Position numbers and translations under genes: made by a program. Below, piece by piece: positions 8,442-15,429 of a DNA stretch of 26,230 bases. Position 1 is the first letter of the stretch. Each line of letters starts with the position of its first letter. This stretch comes from Haloarculaceae archaeon. GTDB lineage: Archaea; Halobacteriota; Halobacteria; Halobacteriales; Haloarculaceae. The DNA is taken from contig JAHENO010000037.1 in assembly GCA_018609945.1 (NCBI GenBank), positions 1-26,230 of the forward strand, written 5' to 3'. The notes under the pieces are model-generated. The model did not search any database. It was not told where the DNA came from and saw only the letters and a program-made list of their open reading frames with translations.

Positions 8442-8454
8442 TCCCGATTCCGGT

Positions 8455-8886
8455 ATGCCCGAACTCAGAGACATCTCGACCGAGGACGCGCCCGCCGTGA
8501 CGGAACTCTACAGCCACTACGAGTGGTGGGCCGACCGGACAGTCGAGGACGTTCGCAGGGCCCTCTCCGAGACGGAAGTTGCCGTCGGACTCGAAGATCG
8601 CGGAGAACTCGTGGCCAGCGCGCGCGTGCTGACGGACTACACCTACTACGCGAAGGTGTTCGACGTGATCGTCGCCGCCGACCGCCGCGGTGACGGCCTC
8701 GGCCGCCGACTCATGGAAGGCGTCGTCACTCACGGAGACCTCCAAGACGTCGACGGCCTCTCACTGCTCTGCCGGCGCGGACTGGTCCCGTACTACGAGT
8801 CGGTCGGGTTCGAACTGTTCGACTGGGGACTCGAATTCCCGGAGGGCGGGACCGAGGAACTCGTCCGGATGACCTACGAACCGTGA
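8455..8886 (+). CDS. GNAT-family N-acetyltransferase
   Basis: 143 residues. The acetyl-CoA-binding motif A is seen as VAADRRGDGLGRRLMEGVV (about 78-96, with the R-x-x-G-x-G pattern), followed by LSLLCRRGLVPYYESVGFE, which is the usual motif B end with Tyr and the YxSxGF turn. The acceptor is unknown. The gene probably shares the promoter of the ABM-domain gene. Its TGA stop is part of a short hairpin between it and the convergent gene. Confidence 0.88.
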   Translation: MPELRDISTEDAPAVTELYSHYEWWADRTVEDVRRALSETEVAVGLEDRGELVASARVLTDYTYYAKVFDVIVAADRRGDGLGRRLMEGVVTHGDLQDVDGLSLLCRRGLVPYYESVGFELFDWGLEFPEGGTEELVRMTYEP

Positions 8887-8902
8887 ACGGTCCGTCCGTT
8901 CA
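8884..8902. terminator. Short hairpin between convergent genes
   Basis: Perfect 7-bp inverted repeat TGAACGG-TCCGT-CCGTTCA. The left arm begins with the stop codon of the GNAT gene, and the stop of the facing gene starts 3 bases beyond the right arm. A symmetrical hairpin in an 18-base convergent gap could end or stabilise both transcripts. Archaeal terminators are usually T-rich, so this is tentative. Confidence 0.35.
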
Positions 8903-8904
8903 GT

Positions 8905-9669
8905 CTATGCCCGGTACAGTTCGGCGTGGTCGGCGCAGAATTCAGGCTCGCGCAGCTGCGCCTCGACCACGCCCGGCTGGCGGTGTGGATTGGCGAGGCG
9001 GCAGTGCTCGTCGTCACAGAAGGCCTCGCCCGTCGCGATGTAGTGGCAGGCACTCAGGACGTACCCTTTGAGGACCTCCGTGGTGCGTGGGTCGTCGACG
9101 ACGAGGAACTCGCCCTCGACTTCGTTCTCTAGCACCTCCCGTGGTGGCGCGTCCCCCGAGACCAGCGCGTGTTTCTGTTTTTCTTTGTAGTACTGCTCGG
9201 GCTTTGCTGGTGCCTCGTAGAGGCCGGGCACCGAGACGAGCGCAGGCTGGCCCAGGACGCAGACGCGCTTGTGCCAGCGGCCGTCGTGGTCGCCCCAGGT
9301 GCCGAGCACCCGGTCAAGCAACGGGACGTGCAGGTGGTCGAGGCTGCGCTCTCCGGCGGGGAGGCGGCGACGCAGCGCGTCCTGGACCCTCAGGCCATCG
9401 TAGATGACCCCGCCCGCGCGCTCGGGATGTTCGAGAGCGCGTTCCTCGTACCGGACGATTCCGAGCATCGTGTTGCCGGTCTCGCGGTCGTATGGGTCGA
9501 GGACGCGCGCGCTCGCGAACGCTTCGGGGAGCGAGTCGTCGGCGTACAGGGAGAGAAAGCGGTCGCGCACGTCGACCTCGCTCTCGACGCGCTCGCGAAG
9601 CCAGTCGGCGACCGCGTCGGCGTCGGCGACTGTCGTCGGTGCGCGGTACAGCGTTACCCGCTCGACCAT
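8905..9669 (-). CDS. Conserved haloarchaeal protein with Cys/His-rich C-terminus (possibly DUF6775 putative metallopeptidase)
   Basis: 254 residues, not confidently recognised. The C-terminal 50 residues hold a dense metal-ligand pattern: C208, H209, C218, H222, C223, H229, C245, H248 (ACHYIATGEAFCDDEHCR, NPHRQ, EFCADH). The pattern of a glycine turn, Cys, Cys-R-L-x-N and late FCxxH recalls the tail of archaemetzincins, but there is no HExxH motif. It may be the haloarchaeal family annotated as DUF6775; that name is from memory. A GTTTTTACGG box lies about 25 bases upstream on the minus strand. The 48-residue zinc-finger gene ends 39 bases upstream in the same direction. Confidence 0.6.
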   Translation of the reverse strand: MVERVTLYRAPTTVADADAVADWLRERVESEVDVRDRFLSLYADDSLPEAFASARVLDPYDRETGNTMLGIVRYEERALEHPERAGGVIYDGLRVQDALRRRLPAGERSLDHLHVPLLDRVLGTWGDHDGRWHKRVCVLGQPALVSVPGLYEAPAKPEQYYKEKQKHALVSGDAPPREVLENEVEGEFLVVDDPRTTEVLKGYVLSACHYIATGEAFCDDEHCRLANPHRQPGVVEAQLREPEFCADHAELYRA

Positions 9670-9708
9670 ACCGACACCAGTCGGCCACCGTAAAAACGGC
9701 TTTTGGGT

Positions 9709-9855
9709 CTACACTTCGCTGCCGTCGAAATCCGCGTGTCGCTTGTCGTCTCGCTCGGCGAGATGGTCCCGAACCGCGCTCCGACGGGCCATGTAGTTGC
9801 ACGCCGGTGCCGGGCAACTGACGTACTGCTGTTGCTGGTCGGTTTCGCCCGCCAT
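9709..9855 (-). CDS. 48-residue zinc-finger microprotein
   Basis: Small ORF with ATG at 9855 and TAG at 9711-9709. The sequence has C14 and C19 (CPAPAC) followed by H31 and H40 (DHLAERDDKRH), a C-x4-C-x11-H-x8-H arrangement close to a C2H2 finger, with an acidic C-terminus. Small one-domain zinc-finger proteins of this size are common and mostly uncharacterised in haloarchaea. It precedes the Cys/His-rich gene on the same strand with 39 bases between, and is divergent from the YgfZ-like gene. DNA or RNA binding is possible but not shown. Confidence 0.65.
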   Translation of the reverse strand: MAGETDQQQQYVSCPAPACNYMARRSAVRDHLAERDDKRHADFDGSEV

Positions 9856-9938
9856 ACGCGTGTCTACGTGTCCGTCCGCACTAACGTTTGTGGGGCGGTC
9901 CCGGGAGACTTAACCCCGCAGGCGTCCACGCTGACACA

Positions 9939-11021
9939 ATGACGGTCCTCGCCGACGTCCACGCCGACCACGACGCGACGATGGAGGTCCGCGGCGGCCG
10001 CGAGGCGGTCGCCCACTACGGCAAGCCCGAGCGGGTGCACAGAGCGGTCAGGAACGGCGTCGGCCTCATCGAACACGTCCCCGGCGTCTTGGTCGTCACC
10101 GGCGAGGATCGGGTGGGGTTCGTCGACAACGCCGTCTCGAATCGCGTCCCGACGACCGACGGCCAGGGAGTGTACGCGCTCCTGCTAAATCCGCAGGGCC
10201 GGATCGAGACGGACATGTACGTCTACAACGCCGGCGAACGCCTGCTGGTGTTCACACCGCCCGGCGAGGCCGACCCGCTGGCCGAGGAGTGGCGAGAGAA
10301 GACGTTCATCCAGGACGTCGACATCACGGTCGCGACTGACGACTTCGGCGTCTTCGGCGTCCACGGCCCCCAGGCGACCGAGAAAGTCGCCAGCGTCTTC
10401 GTCGAGGGAACGCCCGAGGACCACCTGTCGTTCGTCCGCGGACCGATGGGCGACGCCGGCGTGACGGTGATCCGGGGCGACGCGCCGACCGGCGAGGAGG
10501 GCTACACGGTGGTCTGTGCCGCCGACGCGGCCCGCGACGTCTTCGACTCGCTGGAGAACCGCGGACTCAACGCTGCTCCCTTCGGGTACCGCACCTGGGA
10601 GATGCTGACCCTGGAGGCCGGGACGCCGCTTTTCGAGACGGAACTCGCGGGCGAGATTCCGAACGTCCTCGGCATCCGGAACGCCGTCGACTTCGAGAAG
10701 GGATGTTTCGTCGGCCAGGAGGTCGTCTCCCGCGTCGAGAACCGCGGGCGCCCGAGCAGGCGACTGGTCGGCCTGACTGTCGAGTCGGTCCCGGAGTCCG
10801 GCGCGGCGGTGTTCGCGGGCGACGAAGCCGTCGGCGAGATTACCCGGGCGGGAGACAGTCCGACCCGCGGAGAACCCGTCGCGCTCGCGCTGGTCGAGTT
10901 CGACACCGACGGAGAACTGTCGGTCAGGGTCGACGGCGGGGAGGTCGACGCAGCGCGTGTCGAGTTGCCGTTCGTCGAGGGGTCGGATCGGTCGGCGCGA
11001 CTCCCCTCCTATCCGTCCTGA
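9939..11021 (+). CDS. YgfZ/GcvT-family folate-binding protein
   Basis: 360 residues of the aminomethyltransferase (GcvT) fold. The signature KGCFVGQEVVSRVENRGR identifies the YgfZ/IBA57 branch rather than glycine cleavage T-protein; the cysteine of this motif is present. YgfZ-type proteins bind tetrahydrofolate and support certain iron-sulfur enzymes; the role here is inferred from family. The ATG at 9939 follows a GACTTAAC box by about 28 bases, so it is preferred over an earlier in-frame start at 9888. It is divergent from the zinc-finger gene. Confidence 0.85.
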   Translation: MTVLADVHADHDATMEVRGGREAVAHYGKPERVHRAVRNGVGLIEHVPGVLVVTGEDRVGFVDNAVSNRVPTTDGQGVYALLLNPQGRIETDMYVYNAGERLLVFTPPGEADPLAEEWREKTFIQDVDITVATDDFGVFGVHGPQATEKVASVFVEGTPEDHLSFVRGPMGDAGVTVIRGDAPTGEEGYTVVCAADAARDVFDSLENRGLNAAPFGYRTWEMLTLEAGTPLFETELAGEIPNVLGIRNAVDFEKGCFVGQEVVSRVENRGRPSRRLVGLTVESVPESGAAVFAGDEAVGEITRAGDSPTRGEPVALALVEFDTDGELSVRVDGGEVDAARVELPFVEGSDRSARLPSYPS

Positions 11022-11024
11022 GTC

Positions 11025-11062
11025 TCGTCGGAGCAGTCAGGTGTCGTCGGAGCAGTCGGGGC
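11025..11062. repeat. Two-copy 19-base tandem repeat
   Basis: TCGTCGGAGCAGTC occurs at 11025-11038 and again at 11044-11057, a period of 19 bases, just after the YgfZ-like stop and before the convergent esterase 3' end. It probably arose by local slippage; no coding or hairpin function is evident. Confidence 0.6.
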
Positions 11063-11075
11063 AATCGCTGCCGTC

Positions 11076-11729
11076 TCACAGCAGGTCGGCAACCATCCCG
11101 TCGACGTACTCCTCCTCGTCCTCGTTGACGCCGTGTCCCATTCCCTCGTAGACGCGCTTCTCGACATCGGCGTTCAGTTTCTGCATGACCTCGGCAGTAA
11201 CGTGGACGCGTTCGACGGGAATGTGCGGGTCGGAGTCGCTGCACCCGACGAAGTAGGGCGTCCCCGCCAGGTCGCCCTCGAACTCCGCCGGGTCGATTTC
11301 CCGGCCGATGAGGCCGCCGCTGAACGCGACCGCGCCGCCGTACCGGCGGGGGTTGCGCGCGACGTACTCGCTGGCGAGACACCCGCCCTGCGAGAAGCCC
11401 AGCACCAGCACCTTCTCCAGCGGGACGCCAGCGTCAGTCGCCGTCGCGATGGCATCCTCGACCGCCTGCAGACCCGACGTCCGGCCGGGCTCGTTCAGTT
11501 CGACGCGTTCGAGGAACGACCGGGGATACCAGGTGCCGTTGGCGGCCTGCGGGGCCAGCAACGCCACGCCCGGGCGGTGGAACGTCTCGGCCATCGTCAG
11601 GATACTCTGTGCGGTCGCACCGCGGCCGTGGACCAGCACCATCGCGGCCCCGGCGTCGGCGAGGTCCGTCCCACCCGTGACGAGCGGCTGTCCCTGGTGG
11701 GGTCCGTCGGCTGTACCGTGGCTGCTCAT
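11076..11729 (-). CDS. Phospholipase/carboxylesterase family hydrolase (PF02230-like)
   Basis: 217-residue alpha/beta hydrolase. Seen: the oxyanion region VLVHGRGATA (about 31-40), nucleophile elbow GFSQGG with Ser113, acid in SDSDPHIP (likely Asp167) and His199 in GMGHGV, so the triad is complete. No signal peptide is seen. Relatives include carboxylesterases and Bacillus MhqD, which is induced by quinone stress; the substrate here is unknown. It lies 39 bases behind doxX on the same strand, so the two are probably cotranscribed under control of the divergent HxlR-family regulator. Confidence 0.88.
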   Translation of the reverse strand: MSSHGTADGPHQGQPLVTGGTDLADAGAAMVLVHGRGATAQSILTMAETFHRPGVALLAPQAANGTWYPRSFLERVELNEPGRTSGLQAVEDAIATATDAGVPLEKVLVLGFSQGGCLASEYVARNPRRYGGAVAFSGGLIGREIDPAEFEGDLAGTPYFVGCSDSDPHIPVERVHVTAEVMQKLNADVEKRVYEGMGHGVNEDEEEYVDGMVADLL

Positions 11730-11768
11730 GGGGAAGGCGACGACGGGGAGCGCAATGAGTCTCCCGCT

Positions 11769-12185
11769 TCAGAATCCCACGCCGACGGCGTAGGCCCACG
11801 GTTCGGTGGCGAGTGCGAGAAACACCAGCGACGCACCCAGCAACTCGACGTTCTTCAGGAACTGGACCATCTCGTCTTGCTGCTGGTCCTCGGGGACCGC
11901 CCAGAAGTCGTGCATCGTCGGCGTCACGACGAGGAAGAAGGCGACGAGAACCCCAGCCGCCAGCGCCGGGAACGCGCCCAGCAGAATGCCGAGCCCGCCT
12001 CCCACGAGCAGGAGTCCCGAGACGACGACGCCCGCACGCGGAGCCGGGATACCCTTGTACTCCGCGTAGCCAGCCATCTCGTCTACGTTCATGAAGTGGT
12101 TCAGCCCCTGGAAAGCGAGCAGGCCGCCGAACAGCACCCGGCCGACCAGCAGGGCGATGGCCCCGAGACCCGCGTCGAGGACCAT
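11769..12185 (-). CDS. DoxX-family membrane protein
   Basis: 138 residues with four predicted membrane helices (about 4-26, 50-70, 72-91, 111-129), the DoxX fold. The first-helix end LAFQGLNHFMNVDEMAGYAEYKGIP is typical of the DoxX group. Relatives include Bacillus CatD and MhqP, membrane components of quinone/catechol defence; this role is inferred. The ATG at 12185 is chosen over a GTG at 12194 because GGAGGTG (minus strand, 12200-12194) sits 8 bases before it. First gene of a likely doxX-carboxylesterase operon, divergent from the HxlR-family gene. Confidence 0.88.
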   Translation of the reverse strand: MVLDAGLGAIALLVGRVLFGGLLAFQGLNHFMNVDEMAGYAEYKGIPAPRAGVVVSGLLLVGGGLGILLGAFPALAAGVLVAFFLVVTPTMHDFWAVPEDQQQDEMVQFLKNVELLGASLVFLALATEPWAYAVGVGF

Positions 12186-12193
12186 CAGACCCA

Positions 12194-12200
12194 CACCTCC
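12194..12200 (-). promoter_or_regulatory. Strong Shine-Dalgarno site for doxX
   Basis: GGAGGTG on the minus strand, 8 bases before the ATG at 12185. The predicted transcript from the TATA box at 12286-12293 would carry a leader of about 75-80 bases, so this gene is one of the few here expected to use an SD rather than a leaderless start. Confidence 0.6.
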
Positions 12201-12206
12201 GCTATG

Positions 12207-12224
12207 GTTCGATCAGTTCCGAAC
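12207..12224. promoter_or_regulatory. Candidate operator site 3 (GTTCG-N8-CGAAC)
   Basis: Inverted repeat with the same half-site as the two promoter dyads at 12271 and 12377 but a wider spacer. It lies in the predicted doxX leader. It could be an auxiliary regulator site; support is weaker than for the other two. Confidence 0.3.
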
Positions 12225-12270
12225 TGTGCGACTCCTCCGTCTCCTGCGTACAGTTTCATTACGTTACTAC

Positions 12271-12293
12271 GTTCGTTTTCGAACCTATATATA
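12271..12293 (-). promoter_or_regulatory. doxX promoter: TATA box with candidate operator site 1
   Basis: The minus strand reads TATATATA (12293-12286), followed directly by the perfect dyad GTTCG-N4-CGAAC (12284-12271). The dyad lies between the TATA box and the expected transcription start near 12264, a repressing position. It shares 10 of 14 bases with site 2 at 12377-12390. That the HxlR-family protein binds here is inference. Confidence 0.5.
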
Positions 12294-12374
12294 CTTCATC
12301 TAACAGGTATGTAACCGCGTGTCCCGGGTGACGGCGGGTAACACCGGTGCCACTACGGCTAACAGAGTGTAACC

Positions 12375-12397
12375 AGGTTCGAATCTGAACCTATAAG
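12375..12397 (+). promoter_or_regulatory. HxlR-gene promoter: candidate operator site 2 with TATA box
   Basis: AGGTTC-GAATCT-GAACCT (12375-12392) has perfect 6-bp arms and runs directly into CTATAAG (12391-12397), a TATA box about 27 bases before the ATG at 12421. The dyad covers the BRE position, so a bound regulator would compete with TFB; autoregulation is a natural reading. Confidence 0.5.
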
Positions 12398-12420
12398 CCA
12401 CGCGAGCACGAAGGAGGGGC

Positions 12421-12801
12421 ATGGCAATCCAGGAGACGGAGAGCGAAGTGGAGAGCGAGGAGGAGAGTGCCGACAGGGTATCCGGGGAGAAACCGTGTGC
12501 AGTCATCGACTCCCTCGAACAGATCGGGTCCAAGTGGCGGCTGATCGTCCTCAACGACCTCCAGGAGGGCGAGAAGCGGTTCAACGAACTCAAAGACTCG
12601 ACTGACGCGAGTTCGCGCACTCTCTCGCGGGTGCTGGACGACCTCCAGGAGATGGGCTTCGTCGACCGGCGCATCGAGGAGGACGCCCCCGTGGCGACCT
12701 ACTACTCGCTGACGCCGAAGGGGAGGTCGCTGTGTCCGGTGTTCGAGGCTATCGAGGAGTGGGCAGCGGAGTGGATGGACGTACCGGGACAGGAAAGCTG
12801 A
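12421..12801 (+). CDS. HxlR-family winged-helix regulator with conserved-position cysteine
   Basis: 126 residues. The HxlR/DUF24 winged helix runs from about residue 26 to 120: PCAVIDSLEQIGSKWRLIVL, RFNELKD, TLSRVLDDLQEMGFVDRR, and the wing ATYYSLTPKGRSL. Cys26 sits just before the first helix, where bacterial YodB, CatR and HypR carry their redox-sensing cysteine; a second cysteine is at 105. The acidic N-terminus is a halophilic extension. The gene is divergent from doxX, with related dyads at both promoters, so it is likely an autoregulated, thiol- or quinone-responsive repressor. It is convergent with the BKACE gene. Confidence 0.9.
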   Translation: MAIQETESEVESEEESADRVSGEKPCAVIDSLEQIGSKWRLIVLNDLQEGEKRFNELKDSTDASSRTLSRVLDDLQEMGFVDRRIEEDAPVATYYSLTPKGRSLCPVFEAIEEWAAEWMDVPGQES

Positions 12802-12820
12802 TCGAGTCGTTCTGACCGGC

Positions 12821-13663
12821 TCAGAGCCCGAGTATCTCACGGGCCTGCGCGGGCGAGGCCACCTCGCGGCCGAGTTCCTCCGCGAGGCGGCCGACCCGTG
12901 CGACGAGCTGGGCGTTGCTCTCGGCGAGGGTGCCCCGCTCGTAGTAGACGTTGTCCTCCAGACCGACCCGGACGTGGCCACCGAAGAGGAGCCCCATCGT
13001 CGCGAAGGGCAACTGGTGGCGGCCGAACCCGAGGGTGTTGAACACGGCGCCGTCCGGCAAGTCGTCGGTGGCGGTCAGGAAATTCCGCGGGCGGGGTCTC
13101 GTGAGCGTCCCGGGGCCGAAGATGAGCGTGGCGTAGACGGGGTCGGCCAGTCTCCGGCGGTCGAGGAGGCCGTGAACCTCGTTGCGGTGGCCGTCGTTGA
13201 ACACTTCGAGTTCGGGCTTGATCCCGCGGTCGACCATCTCTGCGTGCAGCGAGTCGACGAGGGCGCGCGTGTTCTCGCTCGTCAGGTGGTCGTATCGGTT
13301 CAGCGGGCCCATGTCCAGCGAGGCCATCTCGGGAGGCGGGTCCGTCCGGAGGGGCTGGTGGCGAACCTCGTCGGGAACACCGGTCCCACCCGTCGAGTGC
13401 TGGATGACGACCTCGGGCGCGTGACGGCGGACCGCCTCGTCGATCTCTTCGAAGCGGTCCACTGCAAAGGACCGCTCCCCGTTGGGTCGCCGAGCGTGGA
13501 GGTGGACGACCGACGCGCCTGCCTCGGCCGCCTCACCCGCGGCACGACCGATCTCCTCGGGTGTCTCCGGCAGAGCCGGGTTCGCCTCCTTCCCGTGGAC
13601 GCCACCGGTCAGCGCAGCAGTGACAATGACAGGGTCGCCGGCCAGGTACTCCTCGTAACTCAT
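12821..13663 (-). CDS. BKACE family (DUF849) beta-keto acid cleavage enzyme
   Basis: 280 residues. The family cleaves a beta-keto acid with acetyl-CoA to acetoacetate and a new CoA ester, using a zinc ion. Seen: PVIVTAALTGG at the first strand, VHLHARRPNGERS with zinc ligands His54 and His56, QHSTGGTG for substrate binding, LEVFNDGH, and GLEDNVYYERG with Glu236 in the third-ligand position. The actual keto acid cannot be told from sequence. The ATG at 13663 overlaps the stop of the upstream small gene (ATGA), so the two are coupled. Confidence 0.9.
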   Translation of the reverse strand: MSYEEYLAGDPVIVTAALTGGVHGKEANPALPETPEEIGRAAGEAAEAGASVVHLHARRPNGERSFAVDRFEEIDEAVRRHAPEVVIQHSTGGTGVPDEVRHQPLRTDPPPEMASLDMGPLNRYDHLTSENTRALVDSLHAEMVDRGIKPELEVFNDGHRNEVHGLLDRRRLADPVYATLIFGPGTLTRPRPRNFLTATDDLPDGAVFNTLGFGRHQLPFATMGLLFGGHVRVGLEDNVYYERGTLAESNAQLVARVGRLAEELGREVASPAQAREILGL

Positions 13664-13869
13664 GTCTCCTCGTCGTGCGCGGTCCCGGCACCGTCGACGC
13701 GCTCGCGGTATATCTCGCAGTCGTCGGCGTGGGCCAGGTCGTACCGACCGTTGCAGATGTCGGCGCGCATCGGCTGGACGAACTCCCCGGTTGCGGTACA
13801 GAAGGCTCGCTCCTCGTCGAAGGCGTGGCCCCCGGCGGCCGCGCGGTAGGCCAGATAGGGACAGGCCAT
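13660..13869 (-). CDS. 69-residue four-cysteine protein coupled to BKACE gene
   Basis: Starts MACPYLAYRAA; cysteines at 3, 24, 39 and 51 are spaced like a small metal-binding or redox domain (MACP, AFCTATGEF, ADICNGRYDLAH, DDCEIYRE). The polar, acidic sequence and the conserved-looking arrangement match small haloarchaeal proteins I recall only as hypothetical. The frame is open upstream to 14715, but that part lies antisense within the dehydrogenase gene and has no matching character; the ATG at 13869 follows a CGTTATCAG box by about 27 bases. A link to zinc loading or redox control of the BKACE enzyme is speculative. Confidence 0.65.
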   Translation of the reverse strand: MACPYLAYRAAAGGHAFDEERAFCTATGEFVQPMRADICNGRYDLAHADDCEIYRERVDGAGTAHDEET

Positions 13870-14005
13870 GGTAGCTGTTGTGTGCCGACCCTGATAACGA
13901 TTCGCCGCCATTGCCTGGACGGCCCGAGCCCAGTTTGACGCCGACATCCGCCGGTACCGACCGGGCAGGCCAACAGTCAGGTAGCCAGGGTCCATACCTG
14001 GGCCA

Positions 14006-15274
14006 ATGGCATCATACGATCGCGTCGACGCCGGCACGACCGATCGGTTCCGCTTCGCATACGACGCGCCTGTCATCCGGTGTGGCCGCCACACAGTCCG
14101 CGAACTCGGCGCGGAACTCGCCGCGGGTGGCTTCGACCGGGCGCTCGTCGTCTGCGGAGAGACCGTCGGGTCGACACAGGCGGTAATCGAGCCAGTCCGG
14201 GAGGGACTCGGCGAACGGCTTGCGGGCGTCTTCGCCGAAACCACGCCGAAAAAGCGGCTCTCGACAGCCGTCGACGGGCTGGCTGCACTCGAGGAGACCG
14301 GCGCCGACGTCATCGTGGCGGTCGGCGGCGGGAGTAGCCTCGACACCGGGAAGATCATCGGCGTTCTCGCCGCGAGGGTCGCGGCGACCGGCGACGACGG
14401 GGCCGGGCGGGCAAGCCGCGAGGACGCCATCGCCGAAGTTGGCGAGGAGTTCGAGGAGACAGGGGCCATCCGGGTACCCGACGACGGTGTCGTTCCCACG
14501 GTTGCCGTGCCGACGACACTGGCCGGCGCCGACATCTCCCAGGGGGCGGGCGTCACCGCCGGCCCCGCCGGTGGACTCGTGGGCAGCGAGACCGGCGGTG
14601 GGGTCTCGAACCCACAGCTCATGCCTGCGGCCACCGTCGTCGACCCGTCACTGCTGGAGACCACACCAGAGAGGGTTCTCGCGGCATCGGCGATGAACGG
14701 GTTCGACAAGGGCATCGAGACGCTCTATGCGGAGAACGCGACGCCGATCACGGACGCGACCGCCGCGCGTGGCCTCACCGTCTTCCAGAAGGGATTGTTC
14801 GCATTCGGCGACGGAAACCGCGACGCGTGGGTCTTCGACGCCCTCGCTCGCGGTGCCGTGCTCGTCCAGTACGGCGTATCCCGGCCCGATGGCACGACGC
14901 TCTCGCTGATCCACGCGTTCGGTCATGGACTCACCCGCACCGGCAACCTCCAGCAGGGCGCGGCTCACGCGATCATTGCCCCGCACGCGCTGGAGTTCCT
15001 CTTCGACCGGGTCCACGGTCGGCGGGACCTCCTCGCCGACGCACTGGACGCCGAGAACAGCGACGACCCCGAAAGGGCCGTCGTCGACGCGATCACGGCG
15101 GTCCGGGACAGACTGGATCTGCCCGGTCGACTCCGGGACGTGGACGGCCCGGATCGCGAGGCGTTCGCTGCGGTCGCCGAAGCGGTTCTGGCGGACCCGT
15201 TCATGGCGAACGCGCCCGGGGGACTCGCTCCGACAGTCGGCGATATCGAATCCGTGCTCGACGCGGCGTGGTAG
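14006..15274 (+). CDS. Fe-ADH-fold dehydrogenase with degenerate metal site
   Basis: 422 residues of the iron-containing alcohol dehydrogenase/maleylacetate reductase superfamily. Seen: the nucleotide-binding loop VAVGGGSSLDTGK (104-116), VPTVAVPTTLAGAD, and the C-terminal LIHAFGHGL followed by AAHAIIAPHALEF. Compared with E. coli FucO ligands (Asp196, His200, His263, His277), the equivalents here are Asn231, Lys235, His303 and Gln317, so three of four are replaced. It may work without iron. There is an insertion of acidic residues around 130-155. It is divergent from the four-cysteine/BKACE pair. Confidence 0.85.
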   Translation: MASYDRVDAGTTDRFRFAYDAPVIRCGRHTVRELGAELAAGGFDRALVVCGETVGSTQAVIEPVREGLGERLAGVFAETTPKKRLSTAVDGLAALEETGADVIVAVGGGSSLDTGKIIGVLAARVAATGDDGAGRASREDAIAEVGEEFEETGAIRVPDDGVVPTVAVPTTLAGADISQGAGVTAGPAGGLVGSETGGGVSNPQLMPAATVVDPSLLETTPERVLAASAMNGFDKGIETLYAENATPITDATAARGLTVFQKGLFAFGDGNRDAWVFDALARGAVLVQYGVSRPDGTTLSLIHAFGHGLTRTGNLQQGAAHAIIAPHALEFLFDRVHGRRDLLADALDAENSDDPERAVVDAITAVRDRLDLPGRLRDVDGPDREAFAAVAEAVLADPFMANAPGGLAPTVGDIESVLDAAW

Positions 15275-15375
15275 CCACAGTCGCCTCTCGGTTGTTATCA
15301 GATAGCAGGGAAGACTCGCCGACCTGCCCCCTGGTCTGCCAGAGGTCGAATACGGAAAGATAGTGTCTCCGAGAT

Positions 15376-15407
15376 GTCGTGATACGAATGTTTTAATACG
15401 GTCGTGA
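15376..15407 (+). promoter_or_regulatory. Promoter of the second HxlR-type gene
   Basis: TTTTAATA (15391-15398) is a good TATA box, 32-39 bases before the ATG at 15430. It is flanked by a direct repeat GTCGTGA at 15376-15382 and 15401-15407, a possible regulator site. The remainder of the 155-base gap from 15275 shows nothing else recognisable. Confidence 0.45.
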
Positions 15408-15429
15408 CGAAGGGTGGCCCGAAGGCACA

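Noticed and set aside
13985..14001. Inverted repeat CCAGG-N7-CCTGG just before the dehydrogenase start.
   Set aside because: Only five bases per arm, with no TATA box in the right place to support an operator.
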